Shown one piece after another: positions 21,963-31,305 of a stretch of 49,314 nt of DNA. Origin of the DNA: an uncultured Kiloniella sp. (lineage in GTDB: Bacteria > Pseudomonadota > Alphaproteobacteria > Kiloniellales > Kiloniellaceae); assembly GCF_937128705.1 (NCBI RefSeq), contig NZ_CAKZMP010000081.1:1-49314 (forward strand), given 5' to 3'. Position numbers and translations under genes: made by a program. The number at the start of each line of letters is the position of its first letter. The first letter of the stretch is position 1. The notes below the pieces were generated by a model, which ran no database searches, was not told the DNA's origin, and saw only the letters and a program-made list of their open reading frames with translations.

Positions 21963-22484
21963 ATGCCTACGACCTATCAAGCACCAAGAAAAAGTGACAA
22001 CCAGCAAAAAAAAACAGTTAGCCAGTCGGCGCAATCAAACTTTGCTGCCGGAACAGCCACCGTACAAAATATTATCGCTAACAAAGGCGATGCTGTTTTT
22101 TCGATTAACCCTCAAGACACTCTCGGAAAAGCAGTCGAACTTCTCAGCGAAAAACGGATTGGGGCCTTGGTTGTTTCCGATTCTGGCGGTACGTTGCTCG
22201 GCATTCTCTCTGAACGAGATATTGTTCGGAAACTCGCAGAAACGCCCGGACGCACCCTACCCCATAAAGTCGAGCAAGTTATGACCAGTGAAGTAGAAGT
22301 GTGCACTCGGGACGAAGCACTTGTATCCGTCCTCCGCCGCATGACAGATGGTCGCTTTCGACACATGCCAGTGGTAGAGAATAACAAGCTGATAGGTGTC
22401 GTCACGATCGGTGATGTGGTGAACTACCGACTTAATGAACTAGAGTACGAGACCCTACAGCTAAAACAGCTGGTTGTTGGTTAA
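21963..22484 (+). CDS. CBS-pair domain protein
   Basis: It has 173 residues from the ATG at 21963, which has AGGA 9 bases upstream; an ATG 27 bases earlier lacks a binding site. After a polar ~35-residue N-terminus come two CBS motifs in tandem: VFSINPQDTLGKAVELLSEKR with LLGILSERDIVRKLAE, and VCTRDEALVSVLRRMTDGRFRHMPVVE with LIGVVTIGDVVNYRL. CBS pairs bind adenine nucleotides and act as sensors, and this stand-alone form is widespread in alphaproteobacteria as an 'inosine-5-monophosphate dehydrogenase related' protein without catalytic domain. No partner is apparent nearby. Confidence 0.9.
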   Translation: MPTTYQAPRKSDNQQKKTVSQSAQSNFAAGTATVQNIIANKGDAVFSINPQDTLGKAVELLSEKRIGALVVSDSGGTLLGILSERDIVRKLAETPGRTLPHKVEQVMTSEVEVCTRDEALVSVLRRMTDGRFRHMPVVENNKLIGVVTIGDVVNYRLNELEYETLQLKQLVVG

Positions 22485-22757
22485 AGAGCGCACGTCGAGG
22501 GGTTAAAACTCACAGCCATGAGAGCTTTATCATGATGATGTCTCTCTCTCCTCGAGCTATTTTCAATCCATCACCTTCACAGCAAGCCTAACGAACGTTT
22601 ATTGGATTAATTACAGCTGACTGATCGCTCTATTAAGTAAGCGATCAACCAGAATGAAATGCCAGAATGAAATGGATCGTGTAAAAGCTTACCGATAACG
22701 TCTAGAACGGCTTTTGATATTCTATATCAAAAGTACAAGACACTGATTTATAGACGC
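22485..22757. other. Intergenic region between CBS protein gene and tRNA-Val terminator
   Basis: About 270 bases (320 with the terminator) that contain no gene I can support. Nothing beyond short imperfect repeats (CTTTTGATATT...ATATCAAAAG near 22710-22735) is visible. Confidence 0.5.
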
Positions 22758-22793
22758 AAAAACGGCGCTTCAATTATTTGAAGCGCCGTTTTT
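22758..22793 (-). terminator. Terminator after tRNA-Val (bidirectional)
   Basis: AAAACGGCGCTTCAA and TTGAAGCGCCGTTTT form a 15-base-pair perfect stem with a 4-base loop, flanked by A and T runs. On the minus strand it ends the tRNA-Val transcript 11 bases after CCA, and it could also end transcripts from the CBS gene. Confidence 0.9.
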
Positions 22794-22803
22794 ATAAGAC
22801 GTC

Positions 22804-22879
22804 TGGTGGGCGATGACAGGCTCGAACTGCCGACCCTCTCGGTGTAAACGAGATGCTCTACCAACTGAGCTAATCGCCC
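22804..22879 (-). tRNA. tRNA-Val (TAC)
   Basis: 76 bases including encoded CCA. The acceptor GGGCGAT pairs with ATCGCCC, the anticodon stem TCTCG/CGAGA encloses loop TTTACAC (anticodon TAC), and the T-arm is GGCAG-TTCGAGC-CTGTC. Unusually, the acceptor pairing continues outside the gene: flanking bases form an inverted repeat of 18 base pairs in all (22797-22814 with 22873-22890). Confidence 0.96.
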
Positions 22880-22964
22880 ACCAGACGTCTCGTCTGATGA
22901 AGGAGCTTTTAAGGTGATTCGCGTTCCTTGGCAAGGGTAAAATTACACAAAATTGACAATAAAC

Positions 22965-23002
22965 AAAAAAAAACCGGCTAGCTGATCGCTAACCGGTTTT
23001 TC
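22965..23002 (-). terminator. Rho-independent terminator after HU gene
   Basis: On the minus strand AAAAACCGGTTAGC and GCTAGCCGGTTTT pair (one mismatch) around GATCA, followed by a long T run. It lies about 20 bases after the HU stop. Confidence 0.9.
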
Positions 23003-23023
23003 ATAAGCAACTACAAACAGTTA

Positions 23024-23299
23024 TTACTTGTTTACAGCGTCTTTCAAGCCTTTACCGGCTTTAAATTTAGGCTGCTTAGAAGCAGGAATCTGGATAACCT
23101 CACCAGTACGTGGGTTACGACCCTGAGAAGCAGCACGTGCTGCTACACTGAAAGTACCAAAACCAACGAGACGAACTTCGTCACCACCAGTTAGAGCATC
23201 TGTTACAGCTTCGAATACACCGTCGATAGCTTTACCTGCATCGGCCTTAGATAGACCTGTTTTATCAGCTACAGCTGCGACCAAATCATTTTTATTCAT
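23024..23299 (-). CDS. hupB: DNA-binding protein HU
   Basis: This is a nucleoid-associated histone-like protein that bends DNA as a dimer. It has 91 residues. The family signature GFGTFSVAARAASQGRNPRTGEVIQIPAS, including the DNA-inserting arm with RNPRTGE and the Pro, is intact. The N-terminus MNKNDLVAAVADKTGLSKADAG is typical. It lies downstream of lon on the same strand with its own terminator, the usual alphaproteobacterial arrangement. A ~170-base gap after lon probably holds its promoter. IHF is excluded by length and by the HU-type N-terminus. Confidence 0.96.
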   Translation of the reverse strand: MNKNDLVAAVADKTGLSKADAGKAIDGVFEAVTDALTGGDEVRLVGFGTFSVAARAASQGRNPRTGEVIQIPASKQPKFKAGKGLKDAVNK

Positions 23300-23468
23300 G
23301 GTTGACCCCCCCTCTAATTATACGGGTAAGATTGAAAAAAAGTGTCTAACGACTTCTTGATTGTGGGGCAATTGTAGATCGCTAATGGCAGCGACGTCAA
23401 TGCAAGAAACGTCCGAATCCCAAGGGTTTTGGTCGCATTTTATCTATCTTGCCCCACAAAAAGCACAA

Positions 23469-25868
23469 CTAGTGCGTAATTACCCCTTCACGATCGCCTT
23501 CATGATGCTTTTCAGCATCACTTCCTTCGTTCCAATCCTCTATCGGCGTCAGATTCTCTGAAAGCGCCGCTTTAAGGACCTCATCGACCGTAGAACAAGG
23601 AATTACCTTGAGTCCCTGAAGAACATTATCAGGAATATCGGCTAAATCTTTCTCATTTTCCTGCGGAATAATGACCGTTTTGATATTTCCACGAAGCGCA
23701 GCCATCATTTTTTCTTTCAAACCGCCAATTGGCAGCACACGACCACGCAATGTTACCTCACCAGTCATAGCAACATCGTGTCGAATCGGTGTTCCTGTCA
23801 AAACAGAGACGATCGAGGTCACCATCGCCACACCAGCCGAAGGCCCATCTTTAGGAGTCGCCCCCTCTGGAACGTGTACGTGGATGTCTTTTTTATCGAA
23901 TAGAGACGGCTTGATGCCAAATTCCAGACTACGACTCTTCACAAAATATTCTGCAGCCTGGATAGATTCCTTCATCACATCCCCAAGTTTACCTGTCGCA
24001 GAAACTTTACCCTTACCTGCAACAGTCACAGATTCGATTGTCAGGAGTTCACCACCAACTTCTGTCCAGGCAAGACCGGTAACAACACCGACAAGATCTT
24101 TCTGTTCAGCTTCACCGTAACGATAACGTTGAATACCAGCAAAATCACCAAGGTTATCAACGGTCACATGAACTGCATCCGTTGTACCCATCTCGATTTC
24201 TTTAACAGCCTTACGCAACAGCTTCGCAACTTCACGCTCCAGACTACGAACCCCTGCTTCTCGAGTGTAATGCTGTATCAATTTGCGAAGCGCTTCATCA
24301 TCAATAGACCACTCTTCTTTTTTGATACCATGATCTTTTAACTGCTTTGGCAACAAATGTCGGATCGCAATCTGCAGCTTCTCGTCTTCGGTATAACCCG
24401 GGATTCGAATGATTTCCATACGATCCAACAACGGCTGTGGCATACGCAACGAGTTTGCAGTCGTGACAAACATCACATCAGAAAGATCATAATCAACTTC
24501 GAGGTAGTGATCATTAAATGTATTGTTTTGTTCCGGATCCAAAACTTCAAGCAAAGCCGAAGAAGGATCACCGCGCCAGTCATTGCCCAGCTTATCAATC
24601 TCATCCAACAGGAATAACGGGTTAGACGATTTAGCCTTCTTCATTCCCTGAATAACTTTACCCGGCATAGACCCGATATAGGTTCTGCGATGCCCCCGCA
24701 CTTCGGATTCATCACGTACACCGCCCAAGCTCATACGTACAAAGTTACGTCCTGTTGCCCGCGCAATCGATTTACCCAAAGATGTTTTACCAACTCCAGG
24801 AGGGCCAACAAGGCAAAGGATTGGGCCTTTGACTTTACGCATCCGCTGCTGAACAGCCAAATATTCCAAAATACGTTCTTTGACCTTCTCAAGACCGAAA
24901 TGCTCTTCATCTAGAACTTTTCCAGCATTGGGAATATCTTTTTTGATTTTGCTGCGCTTTTTCCATGGAATAGAAAGCATCCAGTCAAGATAGTTACGAA
25001 CTACCGTTGCTTCCGCAGACATCGGGCTCATGTTACGAAGCTTTTTCAGCTCCGCCGTAGATTTCTCTTTAGCTTCTTTCGTGAGCTTGGTTTTTTCGAT
25101 CTTGTCTTCAAGTTCGGCAAGCTCATCGCGACCATCTTCGCCTTCGCCAAGTTCTTTTTGAATAGCTTTTAGTTGCTCATTCAAATAATACTCGCGTTGG
25201 GTTTTTTCCATTTGGCGCTTAACGCGATTTCTAATTCTTTTTTCGACTTGAAGAACGCCAATTTCGCCTTCCATAAAGCCGTAAATTTTTTCCAGACGTT
25301 CAGCAATTGTCTCGCATTCCAGAAGTTCCTGTTTTTCAGAAATCTTCAACGAAAGATGCGATGCAACTGTATCAGCAAGCTTACCAGATTCGTCGATTTG
25401 GTTAATTGAGACCAAAACTTCCGGTGGGATTTTTTTGTTCAGCTTAATGTATTGCTCGAACTGAGAAACCACACTTCTTGAAAGAGCATCAAGTTCTCTT
25501 TCATCACCCTCGTCATCGTCCAATGGCTCAGCTTCGGCCTGGAAGAAGTCTTCATTATCAGAAAATTTCGTAATCTTCGCACGACGAACACCTTCAACGA
25601 GCACCTTAACGGTACCATCAGGCAACTTAAGTAATTGAAGAACCGTACCGATTGTACCTACAGTGTAGATATCAGACGGGCTTGGGTCATCCTGGGATGC
25701 ATTTTTCTGTGTCACAAGCAGTATCTGCTTGTCTTCTTTCATCACATCTTCAAGCGCACGAACAGATTTATCACGTCCGACAAATAGTGGAACAATCATA
25801 TGCGGGAAGACAACTATGTCACGTAAAGGGAGTACGGGATAAACATCACCGTGAGAAATTTCCAACAT
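23469..25868 (-). CDS. lon: ATP-dependent protease La
   Basis: This is a cytoplasmic AAA+ serine protease that degrades misfolded and regulatory proteins. It has 799 residues. In order: N-terminal substrate domain (~10-200), coiled coil, AAA+ module with Walker A GPPGVGKTS and Walker B LFLLDEIDK, and a C-terminal protease domain with catalytic Ser677 in PKDGPSAGVAM and Lys720 in GGLKEKMM (spacing of 43, as in E. coli Lon). It has a charged 20-residue tail (GSDAEKHHEGDREG). It sits in the clpP-clpX-lon-hup order. A GAAA-capped hairpin lies in the gap upstream (25906-25928). Confidence 0.98.
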   Translation of the reverse strand: MLEISHGDVYPVLPLRDIVVFPHMIVPLFVGRDKSVRALEDVMKEDKQILLVTQKNASQDDPSPSDIYTVGTIGTVLQLLKLPDGTVKVLVEGVRRAKITKFSDNEDFFQAEAEPLDDDEGDERELDALSRSVVSQFEQYIKLNKKIPPEVLVSINQIDESGKLADTVASHLSLKISEKQELLECETIAERLEKIYGFMEGEIGVLQVEKRIRNRVKRQMEKTQREYYLNEQLKAIQKELGEGEDGRDELAELEDKIEKTKLTKEAKEKSTAELKKLRNMSPMSAEATVVRNYLDWMLSIPWKKRSKIKKDIPNAGKVLDEEHFGLEKVKERILEYLAVQQRMRKVKGPILCLVGPPGVGKTSLGKSIARATGRNFVRMSLGGVRDESEVRGHRRTYIGSMPGKVIQGMKKAKSSNPLFLLDEIDKLGNDWRGDPSSALLEVLDPEQNNTFNDHYLEVDYDLSDVMFVTTANSLRMPQPLLDRMEIIRIPGYTEDEKLQIAIRHLLPKQLKDHGIKKEEWSIDDEALRKLIQHYTREAGVRSLEREVAKLLRKAVKEIEMGTTDAVHVTVDNLGDFAGIQRYRYGEAEQKDLVGVVTGLAWTEVGGELLTIESVTVAGKGKVSATGKLGDVMKESIQAAEYFVKSRSLEFGIKPSLFDKKDIHVHVPEGATPKDGPSAGVAMVTSIVSVLTGTPIRHDVAMTGEVTLRGRVLPIGGLKEKMMAALRGNIKTVIIPQENEKDLADIPDNVLQGLKVIPCSTVDEVLKAALSENLTPIEDWNEGSDAEKHHEGDREGVITH

Positions 25869-26003
25869 ATATCCTCACAAGCTCGCTGGCTTAAAAACAG
25901 AGTCTAGGGGGTGATTTCTCACCCCCCATTAAATTAACAACTTTATATAGATAAGAACAGGTACGAAACCTTCAAGCCATTAAGCAAGAATGGCCTGCCA
26001 AAG

Positions 26004-27269
26004 TTACGCGTCCGTGCCGGTCTCTTCCTTGCTATCACCGTATATATAGAGAGGTTGCGCCTTACCGGTTACAACTTCGCTATTAATAACAATTTCTTCG
26101 ACACCTTTAAGGCCTGGCAATTCGTACATTGTATCAAGAAGAATACCTTCCATGATAGAACGCAGACCACGCGCACCGGTTTTCCGTTCAATTGCCTTTT
26201 CAGCAATTCCCAAAAGAGCACCATCGGTAAAGTTCAGCGCAACATCTTCCATATCGAACAGACGCTTATACTGCTTAACCAATGCATTCTTAGGTTCGGA
26301 TAAAATTTCGACCAGTGCATCAGCATCAAGATCTTCCAGTGTCGCAACAACTGGCAGACGACCAACAAATTCAGGGATCAAACCGAATTTCAACAAGTCT
26401 TCTGGCTCAACTTCTCGAAGGATGTCACCCATTCTTCGTTCATCTGGCCCGACGACATCTGCACCAAAACCGATGGATGATCCTTTGCCACGACCAGAGA
26501 TAATTTTATCCAGTCCAGCAAAAGCTCCGCCAACGATAAAGAGGATGTTTGTCGTATCGACCTGAAGGAATTCCTGTTGCGGATGCTTCCGTCCGCCCTG
26601 TGGCGGCACAGAGGCAACAGTGCCTTCCATGATCTTTAACAACGCCTGCTGAACACCTTCACCAGACACGTCACGTGTAATGGATGGGTTATCAGATTTC
26701 CGGCTGATCTTATCGACCTCGTCAATATAGACGATACCACGTTGCGCACGCTCGACGTTGTAATCAGCAGATTGTAGAAGCTTGAGAATGATATTCTCAA
26801 CATCTTCACCAACATATCCTGCCTCAGTAAGCGTCGTCGCATCAGCCATGGTAAAGGGAACGTCCAGAATTCTCGCCAAGGTCTGCGCCAGAAGTGTTTT
26901 ACCACAACCAGTTGGACCAACGAGCATAATGTTGGACTTGGCGAGTTCTACATCACCAGATTTATTCCCATGTGCCAGACGTTTGTAATGATTATGCACA
27001 GCCACAGAGAGCACTTTTTTAGCGTGCCCCTGTCCGATGACATAATCGTTTAACACATCACAGATATCCTGTGGCGAAGGTACCCCGTCACCAGATTTTA
27101 CCAATGATGATTTATGTTCTTCACGAATGATATCCATACATAGTTCTACACACTCGTCACAAATAAAGACGGTGGGTCCCGCAATCAACTTGCGAACTTC
27201 ATGCTGGCTCTTGCCGCAGAAGGAACAGTAGAGAGTATTTTTCGAGTCGTTATCGCTCGATTTTGACAT
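26004..27269 (-). CDS. clpX: ATP-dependent Clp protease ATP-binding subunit ClpX
   Basis: This is an AAA+ unfoldase that feeds substrates to ClpP. It has 421 residues. The N-terminal C4 zinc-binding domain shows CSFCGKS and [10 protein letters not shown] (residues ~14-43). The AAA+ module has Walker [10 protein letters not shown], Walker [10 protein letters not shown] and pore and sensor motifs ([25 protein letters not shown] sensor 2). It also contains the ClpP-docking loop region in the FGADV part. It lies between clpP and lon, all on the minus strand, with gaps of ~190 and ~135 bases, so separate promoters are possible. Confidence 0.98.
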   Translation of the reverse strand: MSKSSDNDSKNTLYCSFCGKSQHEVRKLIAGPTVFICDECVELCMDIIREEHKSSLVKSGDGVPSPQDICDVLNDYVIGQGHAKKVLSVAVHNHYKRLAHGNKSGDVELAKSNIMLVGPTGCGKTLLAQTLARILDVPFTMADATTLTEAGYVGEDVENIILKLLQSADYNVERAQRGIVYIDEVDKISRKSDNPSITRDVSGEGVQQALLKIMEGTVASVPPQGGRKHPQQEFLQVDTTNILFIVGGAFAGLDKIISGRGKGSSIGFGADVVGPDERRMGDILREVEPEDLLKFGLIPEFVGRLPVVATLEDLDADALVEILSEPKNALVKQYKRLFDMEDVALNFTDGALLGIAEKAIERKTGARGLRSIMEGILLDTMYELPGLKGVEEIVINSEVVTGKAQPLYIYGDSKEETGTDA

Positions 27270-27457
27270 TACGTATGAGCCTCGAAATCAATTCCCAATA
27301 TTAGGTCATGTTGACAGACAGACCCGACCCGCACAATGGGAAAAATCCATGTTATAAGCAAAACACCTCGACAATTACCAATAAAGTACCTGTCTTTTAT
27401 AATGAGGATAACAAAGCTTCGTTAATGAACTCTTCCCAATGCCGATCAAATTATCAA

Positions 27458-28102
27458 CTATTTAGATGCATCGCCTTTATCGCTCGCATCTGCTTCCCGG
27501 TGAGAAATAACCTCATCAATCAACCCAAATGTTTTAGCTTCATCGGGTGTCATAAAGTTATCACGCTCCATACCCTGCTCAATTACTTCAATTGGCTGAC
27601 CACAGTGGTCGGCATAAAGTTTGTTCAAGCGAGATCTGGTGTCGATGATATCTTTTGCATGAATCTCAATATCAGTTACCTGCCCCTGGAATCCACCAGA
27701 AGGTTGATGGATCATGATCTTGGAGTTTGGCAGGGCGAAGCGCTTGCCTTTAGCACCAGCCATCAACAACAAAGACCCTGCAGATGCGGCCTGACCAACA
27801 CACACAGTGGAAACTTCGGGTTTAATGTATTGCATGGTGTCATACATCGCCAAACCAGACGTCACCACACCGCCAGGTGAGTTGATGTAGAAAGAAATAT
27901 CTTTCTTTGGATTATCTGATTCAAGGAACAGCAATTGAGCGCATATTAGGCTAGCTACCTGATCGTTTACTTGACCAGTCAGAAAGATAATTCGCTCTTT
28001 TAGAAGCCTTGAGTAGATATCATAAGAACGTTCACCACGGCTTGTTTGCTCAACAACCATAGGAACGAGTGTATTCATATATATATCGCGTGGATCACTC
28101 AT
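27458..28102 (-). CDS. clpP: ATP-dependent Clp protease proteolytic subunit
   Basis: This is the serine protease that forms the two-ring chamber used with ClpX and, if present, ClpA. It has 214 residues. The catalytic triad is visible: Ser107 in [10 protein letters not shown], His132 in [10 protein letters not shown] and Asp181 in MERDNFM. The oxyanion-loop glycines in [12 protein letters not shown] are intact. It follows tig by about 145 bases, a gap that contains a 13-base-pair hairpin. The C-terminus [14 protein letters not shown] is polar and slightly longer than in E. coli, as in many alphaproteobacteria. Confidence 0.98.
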   Translation of the reverse strand: MSDPRDIYMNTLVPMVVEQTSRGERSYDIYSRLLKERIIFLTGQVNDQVASLICAQLLFLESDNPKKDISFYINSPGGVVTSGLAMYDTMQYIKPEVSTVCVGQAASAGSLLLMAGAKGKRFALPNSKIMIHQPSGGFQGQVTDIEIHAKDIIDTRSRLNKLYADHCGQPIEVIEQGMERDNFMTPDEAKTFGLIDEVISHREADASDKGDASK

Positions 28103-28182
28103 AGCTTCCCCTCAACGTAATTCGCGTGTCACATATTAATTAACAAATTAAGCTCGTTAACTATATCTCACTAGAAAGTAAT

Positions 28183-28213
28183 ATGGGTTGCGCGAGAGAT
28201 TCGCACAACCCAT
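28183..28213 (-). repeat. 13-bp inverted repeat between tig and clpP
   Basis: ATGGGTTGCGCGA (28183-28195) and TCGCACAACCCAT (28201-28213) pair over 13 positions with one G-U pair around a 5-base loop. No T run follows on the minus strand, so it is not a standard terminator; it could stabilise the tig 3' end or attenuate read-through into clpP. Confidence 0.65.
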
Positions 28214-28247
28214 ACAACACGTTTAGTTTTATTAAGGCGATCAGACC

Positions 28248-29675
28248 TTAAGCATCTGCCTTTTTAGCAGCAGCTTTTTTAGCGGGCTTTTTGGCCGGAG
28301 CTTTTTTTGCAGCTGCTTTTTTGGCAGGTTTCTTTTTTGTTACTGCTTCGTTTTCAGCTTCGATCTGCTTACGAAGATCATCAGGAGAAATGGATTTCTC
28401 AGTAACCTTTGCAAGATCAACGATGAAATCAACAACCTTGTCTTCGAATACTGGCGCACGAAGGTTTGCCAAAGCCTGCGGGTTCTTTTGATAGAACTCG
28501 AAAACAGCCTGTTCTTGACCAGGATAGTTACGTGCTTCCTGAAGAAGAGCTGCGTTCAGTTCTTCTTGAGTAACATCAATTTCATTCTTACTGCCAACTT
28601 CAGAAAGAAGAAGACCAAGACGAACGCGACGTACAGCAATGTCCTGATATTCAGCTTTTAGCTCGTCTTCAGACTTAGCAGCATCTTCTTCGTCAAGCTT
28701 GCCCTGTTCTTTGTCGGCTTCGATCTGTTTCCAGATACCGTCAAATTCAGATTCAACCATTGCTTCTGGAACATCGAAGTCATGGTTATCAGCAAGCTGA
28801 TCAAGAACTTCACGCTTCAGTTGAGAATGTGCGATGCGGTCATATTCAGTTTTAACCTGCTCAGCAACACGCTCTTTAAGTTTTTCGAGGTTCTCTTCAC
28901 CAAGCTTTTCAGCAAGCGCATCATCAACTTCAGCAGGAACGGTTTCTTCGATGTCTTTTACTTTAACTTCAAAGACAGCATCTTGACCGGATAGCTTCTC
29001 GTTGCCGTAACCTTCTGGGAAAGTAACATTTACAGTTAGGTCATCGTCAACGTTCGCGCCAACAACCTGATCTTCAAAACCTGGAATGAACTGACCAGAG
29101 CCAAGCTCCAGTTTAAAATCATCGCCAGCCATGCCAGGAAGAGCTTCACCACCAACGGTGCCTTTAAAGTCGATTGTTACAACATCGCCTTCTTTAGCTT
29201 TACGCTTACGCTTAAGCGGCTGAGTAGTTTTGTGGTTTTCAGCAATACGACCAAGAGATTCGTCAACTTCCTTTGCAGGAACATCAACAGAAAGCTTTTC
29301 AAGGTTCAGTTTAGCGAAATCCATAGGCTCGATATCAGGGATGATTTCAAAAGCGATTGAATATTCGAGATCTTTACCATCATCAAAAGAAGTAACTTCG
29401 ATTTTAGGCTGCATTGCAGGACGAAGGCTACGCTCTGAGATAACTTCCTGAGAGGTTTCGTTTACCAATGCTTCGAGAACTTCGCCCATCACGGACTTAC
29501 CGTAACGTTGCTTCATCAATTTCATTGGAACTTTGCCAGGACGGAAGCCTGGGAGCTTGACTTGAGAACTTAGCTCAACCAGACGACTATCGATTTTTGC
29601 GTCGATGTCATTGGCGGGAACGACCACCGTAAATTCGCGTTTCAGATTGTCCGCGTTTGTCTCAGTTACCTGCAT
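28248..29675 (-). CDS. tig: Trigger factor, with Lys/Ala-rich C-terminal tail
   Basis: This is a ribosome-bound chaperone and peptidyl-prolyl isomerase that meets nascent chains. It has 475 residues, slightly over the usual 430-450. The N-terminal ribosome-binding domain has the GFRPGKVP signature (about residues 43-50), the FKBP-like domain runs about 155-250 (GDVVTIDFKGTVGGEALPGM), and the helical C-terminal domain follows. The last ~30 residues (from about 446) are almost only Lys, Ala and Pro in KKPAKKAAAKK-type repeats, which resemble histone H1-like tails and account for the extra length. It is first in the tig-clpP-clpX-lon order. Confidence 0.97.
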   Translation of the reverse strand: MQVTETNADNLKREFTVVVPANDIDAKIDSRLVELSSQVKLPGFRPGKVPMKLMKQRYGKSVMGEVLEALVNETSQEVISERSLRPAMQPKIEVTSFDDGKDLEYSIAFEIIPDIEPMDFAKLNLEKLSVDVPAKEVDESLGRIAENHKTTQPLKRKRKAKEGDVVTIDFKGTVGGEALPGMAGDDFKLELGSGQFIPGFEDQVVGANVDDDLTVNVTFPEGYGNEKLSGQDAVFEVKVKDIEETVPAEVDDALAEKLGEENLEKLKERVAEQVKTEYDRIAHSQLKREVLDQLADNHDFDVPEAMVESEFDGIWKQIEADKEQGKLDEEDAAKSEDELKAEYQDIAVRRVRLGLLLSEVGSKNEIDVTQEELNAALLQEARNYPGQEQAVFEFYQKNPQALANLRAPVFEDKVVDFIVDLAKVTEKSISPDDLRKQIEAENEAVTKKKPAKKAAAKKAPAKKPAKKAAAKKADA

Positions 29676-29780
29676 TTGCCGGCGACGCCTTTCATTTTAA
29701 CGTAAAAAAGACCTTGGAGGACAAAAGCAAGCTGCCCGGGCAGCGCTGGCCTTCCAGGGTCAAACAAATTAGTTTCGAGA

Positions 29781-29865
29781 TGGTGCGGGTGAGAGGACTT
29801 GAACCTCCACGCCTCTCGGCGCCAGAACCTAAATCTGGTGCGTCTACCAATTCCGCCACACCCGC
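29781..29865 (-). tRNA. tRNA-Leu (TAG)
   Basis: 85 bases with encoded CCA and a long variable arm, as expected for class II tRNA. The acceptor GCGGGTG pairs with CACCCGC, the anticodon stem CCAGA/TCTGG encloses TTTAGGT (anticodon TAG), and the T-arm is GGAGG-TTCAAGT-CCTCT. It lies about 105 bases upstream of tig, co-directional. Confidence 0.96.
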
Positions 29866-30014
29866 ATTTCGTCTCGATTTGGAGGGGTTTAATACATCAT
29901 TACGGAGGACGCAACTAAGACTTTTCAATTTTGTTGTTTTTTTTTGATTTTCTCATCACGTTTTTCACTGATCTGCCCAAAAACCCCAGAATACTGCCAA
30001 TCTTTATTTTTCCA

Positions 30015-30758
30015 TCAAGAGCCAAAAACATTCTTAAGAATCTCTGTTGTTCGTGCCACTGGATTCTGACGAATCTGTTCTTCTTCCTTTGCCAGATAAT
30101 AAAACAGCCCTTCCAGCGCCTTAGAAACAGTATAATCAGTCAGATCAGCCTTCACATCCGGTACAAAAGGAATCGCTTTGTAGTTGGAAATCATTTCTTC
30201 ATAACTGTTAACCGCACCAACTTCTGAAAGTGTTCGGTCAATAATCGGTTTAAATTTCGCCTTTAAATCAGGGTTCATTTTTTCCTGAAAATACCTCGTG
30301 GCTTCGTCATTGCGTCCATTATAAATCCGTCGCGCATCTTCCAGCGTCATTTTAGAAATCGTATCAAGGAAAATTTCACGAGCTTCCACCGATGCTTTTT
30401 CTGCGCCACGATTGAGCTTGAGCTCCAGATCATCTGCCATAGAAGACAGGCCGACGGTGCGTAATGCGCCCTGAACTTTCTTCAAACTATCTGGTAAAGG
30501 AATATGAATGTTGCTATCCGCATTGAAACCGTCTTGCAAGCTGACTTGATCAACAACGCGGGAAGAACCAACTCGCAAGGCTTCCTTTAGACCCGTCGAA
30601 ATCTCACCAACACTCAAATTGCTCTGACTTTGATCATCCTGCTTCGCGTCACCGCCCTGGAGTATCTTAAGACCATCACTGAATAAATCAGCCTGTACGG
30701 GCAGCGTAAGAAGCGTAAATGATAAAGCAGCAGAAATTGTAATGGATTTTTTGAACAT
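30015..30758 (-). CDS. DUF4197 family exported protein
   Basis: It has 247 residues. A Sec signal peptide (MFKKSITISAALSFTLLTLPVQA, cleavage near residue 23) is followed by an all-alpha domain of the DUF4197 type, with LSVGEISTGLKEALRVGSSRVVDQ, a central FLDTISKMTLEDARRIYNGRNDEATRYF and a C-terminal YTVSKALEGLFYYLAKEEEQIRQNP. The family is periplasmic or lipoprotein-like with no established function. It stands alone between tRNA-Leu and a small conserved gene. No lipobox Cys is seen. Identity as DUF4197 rests on recognition of these stretches. Confidence 0.88.
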   Translation of the reverse strand: MFKKSITISAALSFTLLTLPVQADLFSDGLKILQGGDAKQDDQSQSNLSVGEISTGLKEALRVGSSRVVDQVSLQDGFNADSNIHIPLPDSLKKVQGALRTVGLSSMADDLELKLNRGAEKASVEAREIFLDTISKMTLEDARRIYNGRNDEATRYFQEKMNPDLKAKFKPIIDRTLSEVGAVNSYEEMISNYKAIPFVPDVKADLTDYTVSKALEGLFYYLAKEEEQIRQNPVARTTEILKNVFGS

Positions 30759-30983
30759 GAAGATATTCCGAACCTGATAAAAAAGTTACCTAACCGAAGT
30801 TAGCTCTTATAGTTGTTTAGCTTAATTCTTGCTCTAGATGTGAAGAGAGAAACGTAGTGTCCCCACACAAGGAAGAAGAACCGAGCTAAACATCTACACA
30901 TATAACAGATTCGGAAAGCGCGTATATATACGTAAAACATTAAACGCAAAGAAATCACACTCATTAAGAAATATACAAAACAC

Positions 30984-31012
30984 AAAAGGCCCTGAACATT
31001 CAGTTCAAGGCC
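30984..31012 (-). terminator. Rho-independent terminator after 31054-31305 gene
   Basis: On the minus strand GGCCTTGAAC and GTTCAGGGCC form a 10-base-pair stem (one G-T pair) around a short loop, followed by TTTTG. It lies about 42 bases after the stop of the small conserved gene and supports its reality. Confidence 0.82.
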
Positions 31013-31053
31013 AAGTAATCATATTCCCGATTATCCCCTAAATACTTAAAGCG

Positions 31054-31305
31054 TTAAACCGCCTGGCAGTAACGCTCAGAAAAGCTTGAAAGACCAAGTG
31101 TCCTAAAATCTACGAACCCTGTACTGGTATCCCCATCAACCGATATGGAAAAATGTACATGCGGGATGCCAAAGGTATCCTTCTTTACATTAATAACCTT
31201 AGCTGTTTCCACAACCCGATGGGGATTCACATAACGATATTTGTGACCAACTTTGACTTCATCAGAGTCGCGCTTGAACTTATATAGACTATCAACGAAT
31301 GACAT
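31054..31305 (-). CDS. Small conserved protein, unknown function
   Basis: It has 83 residues (MSFVDSLYKFKRDSDEVKVG...). It is soluble, without signal peptide or Cys motif, and apparently mostly beta-strand (HKYRYVNPHRVVETAKVINVKKD, IPHVHFSISVDG). AGGG lies 11 bases before the ATG and a terminator follows the stop. The sequence style reminds me of a short uncharacterised protein found in Rhodospirillales-type genomes, but I cannot name a family. No neighbour gives a functional hint. Confidence 0.75.
   Translation of the reverse strand: MSFVDSLYKFKRDSDEVKVGHKYRYVNPHRVVETAKVINVKKDTFGIPHVHFSISVDGDTSTGFVDFRTLGLSSFSERYCQAV

Noticed and set aside
23361-23460. GTGGGGCAA / TTGCCCCAC inverted pair between lon and hupB
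   Set aside because: The arms are almost 80 bases apart with no supporting structure; likely chance or separate sites.
30800-30985. 61-codon minus-strand open frame in the DUF4197 upstream gap
   Set aside because: Overlaps the terminator of the next gene, has no binding site and a Cys/Phe/Tyr-heavy random composition.
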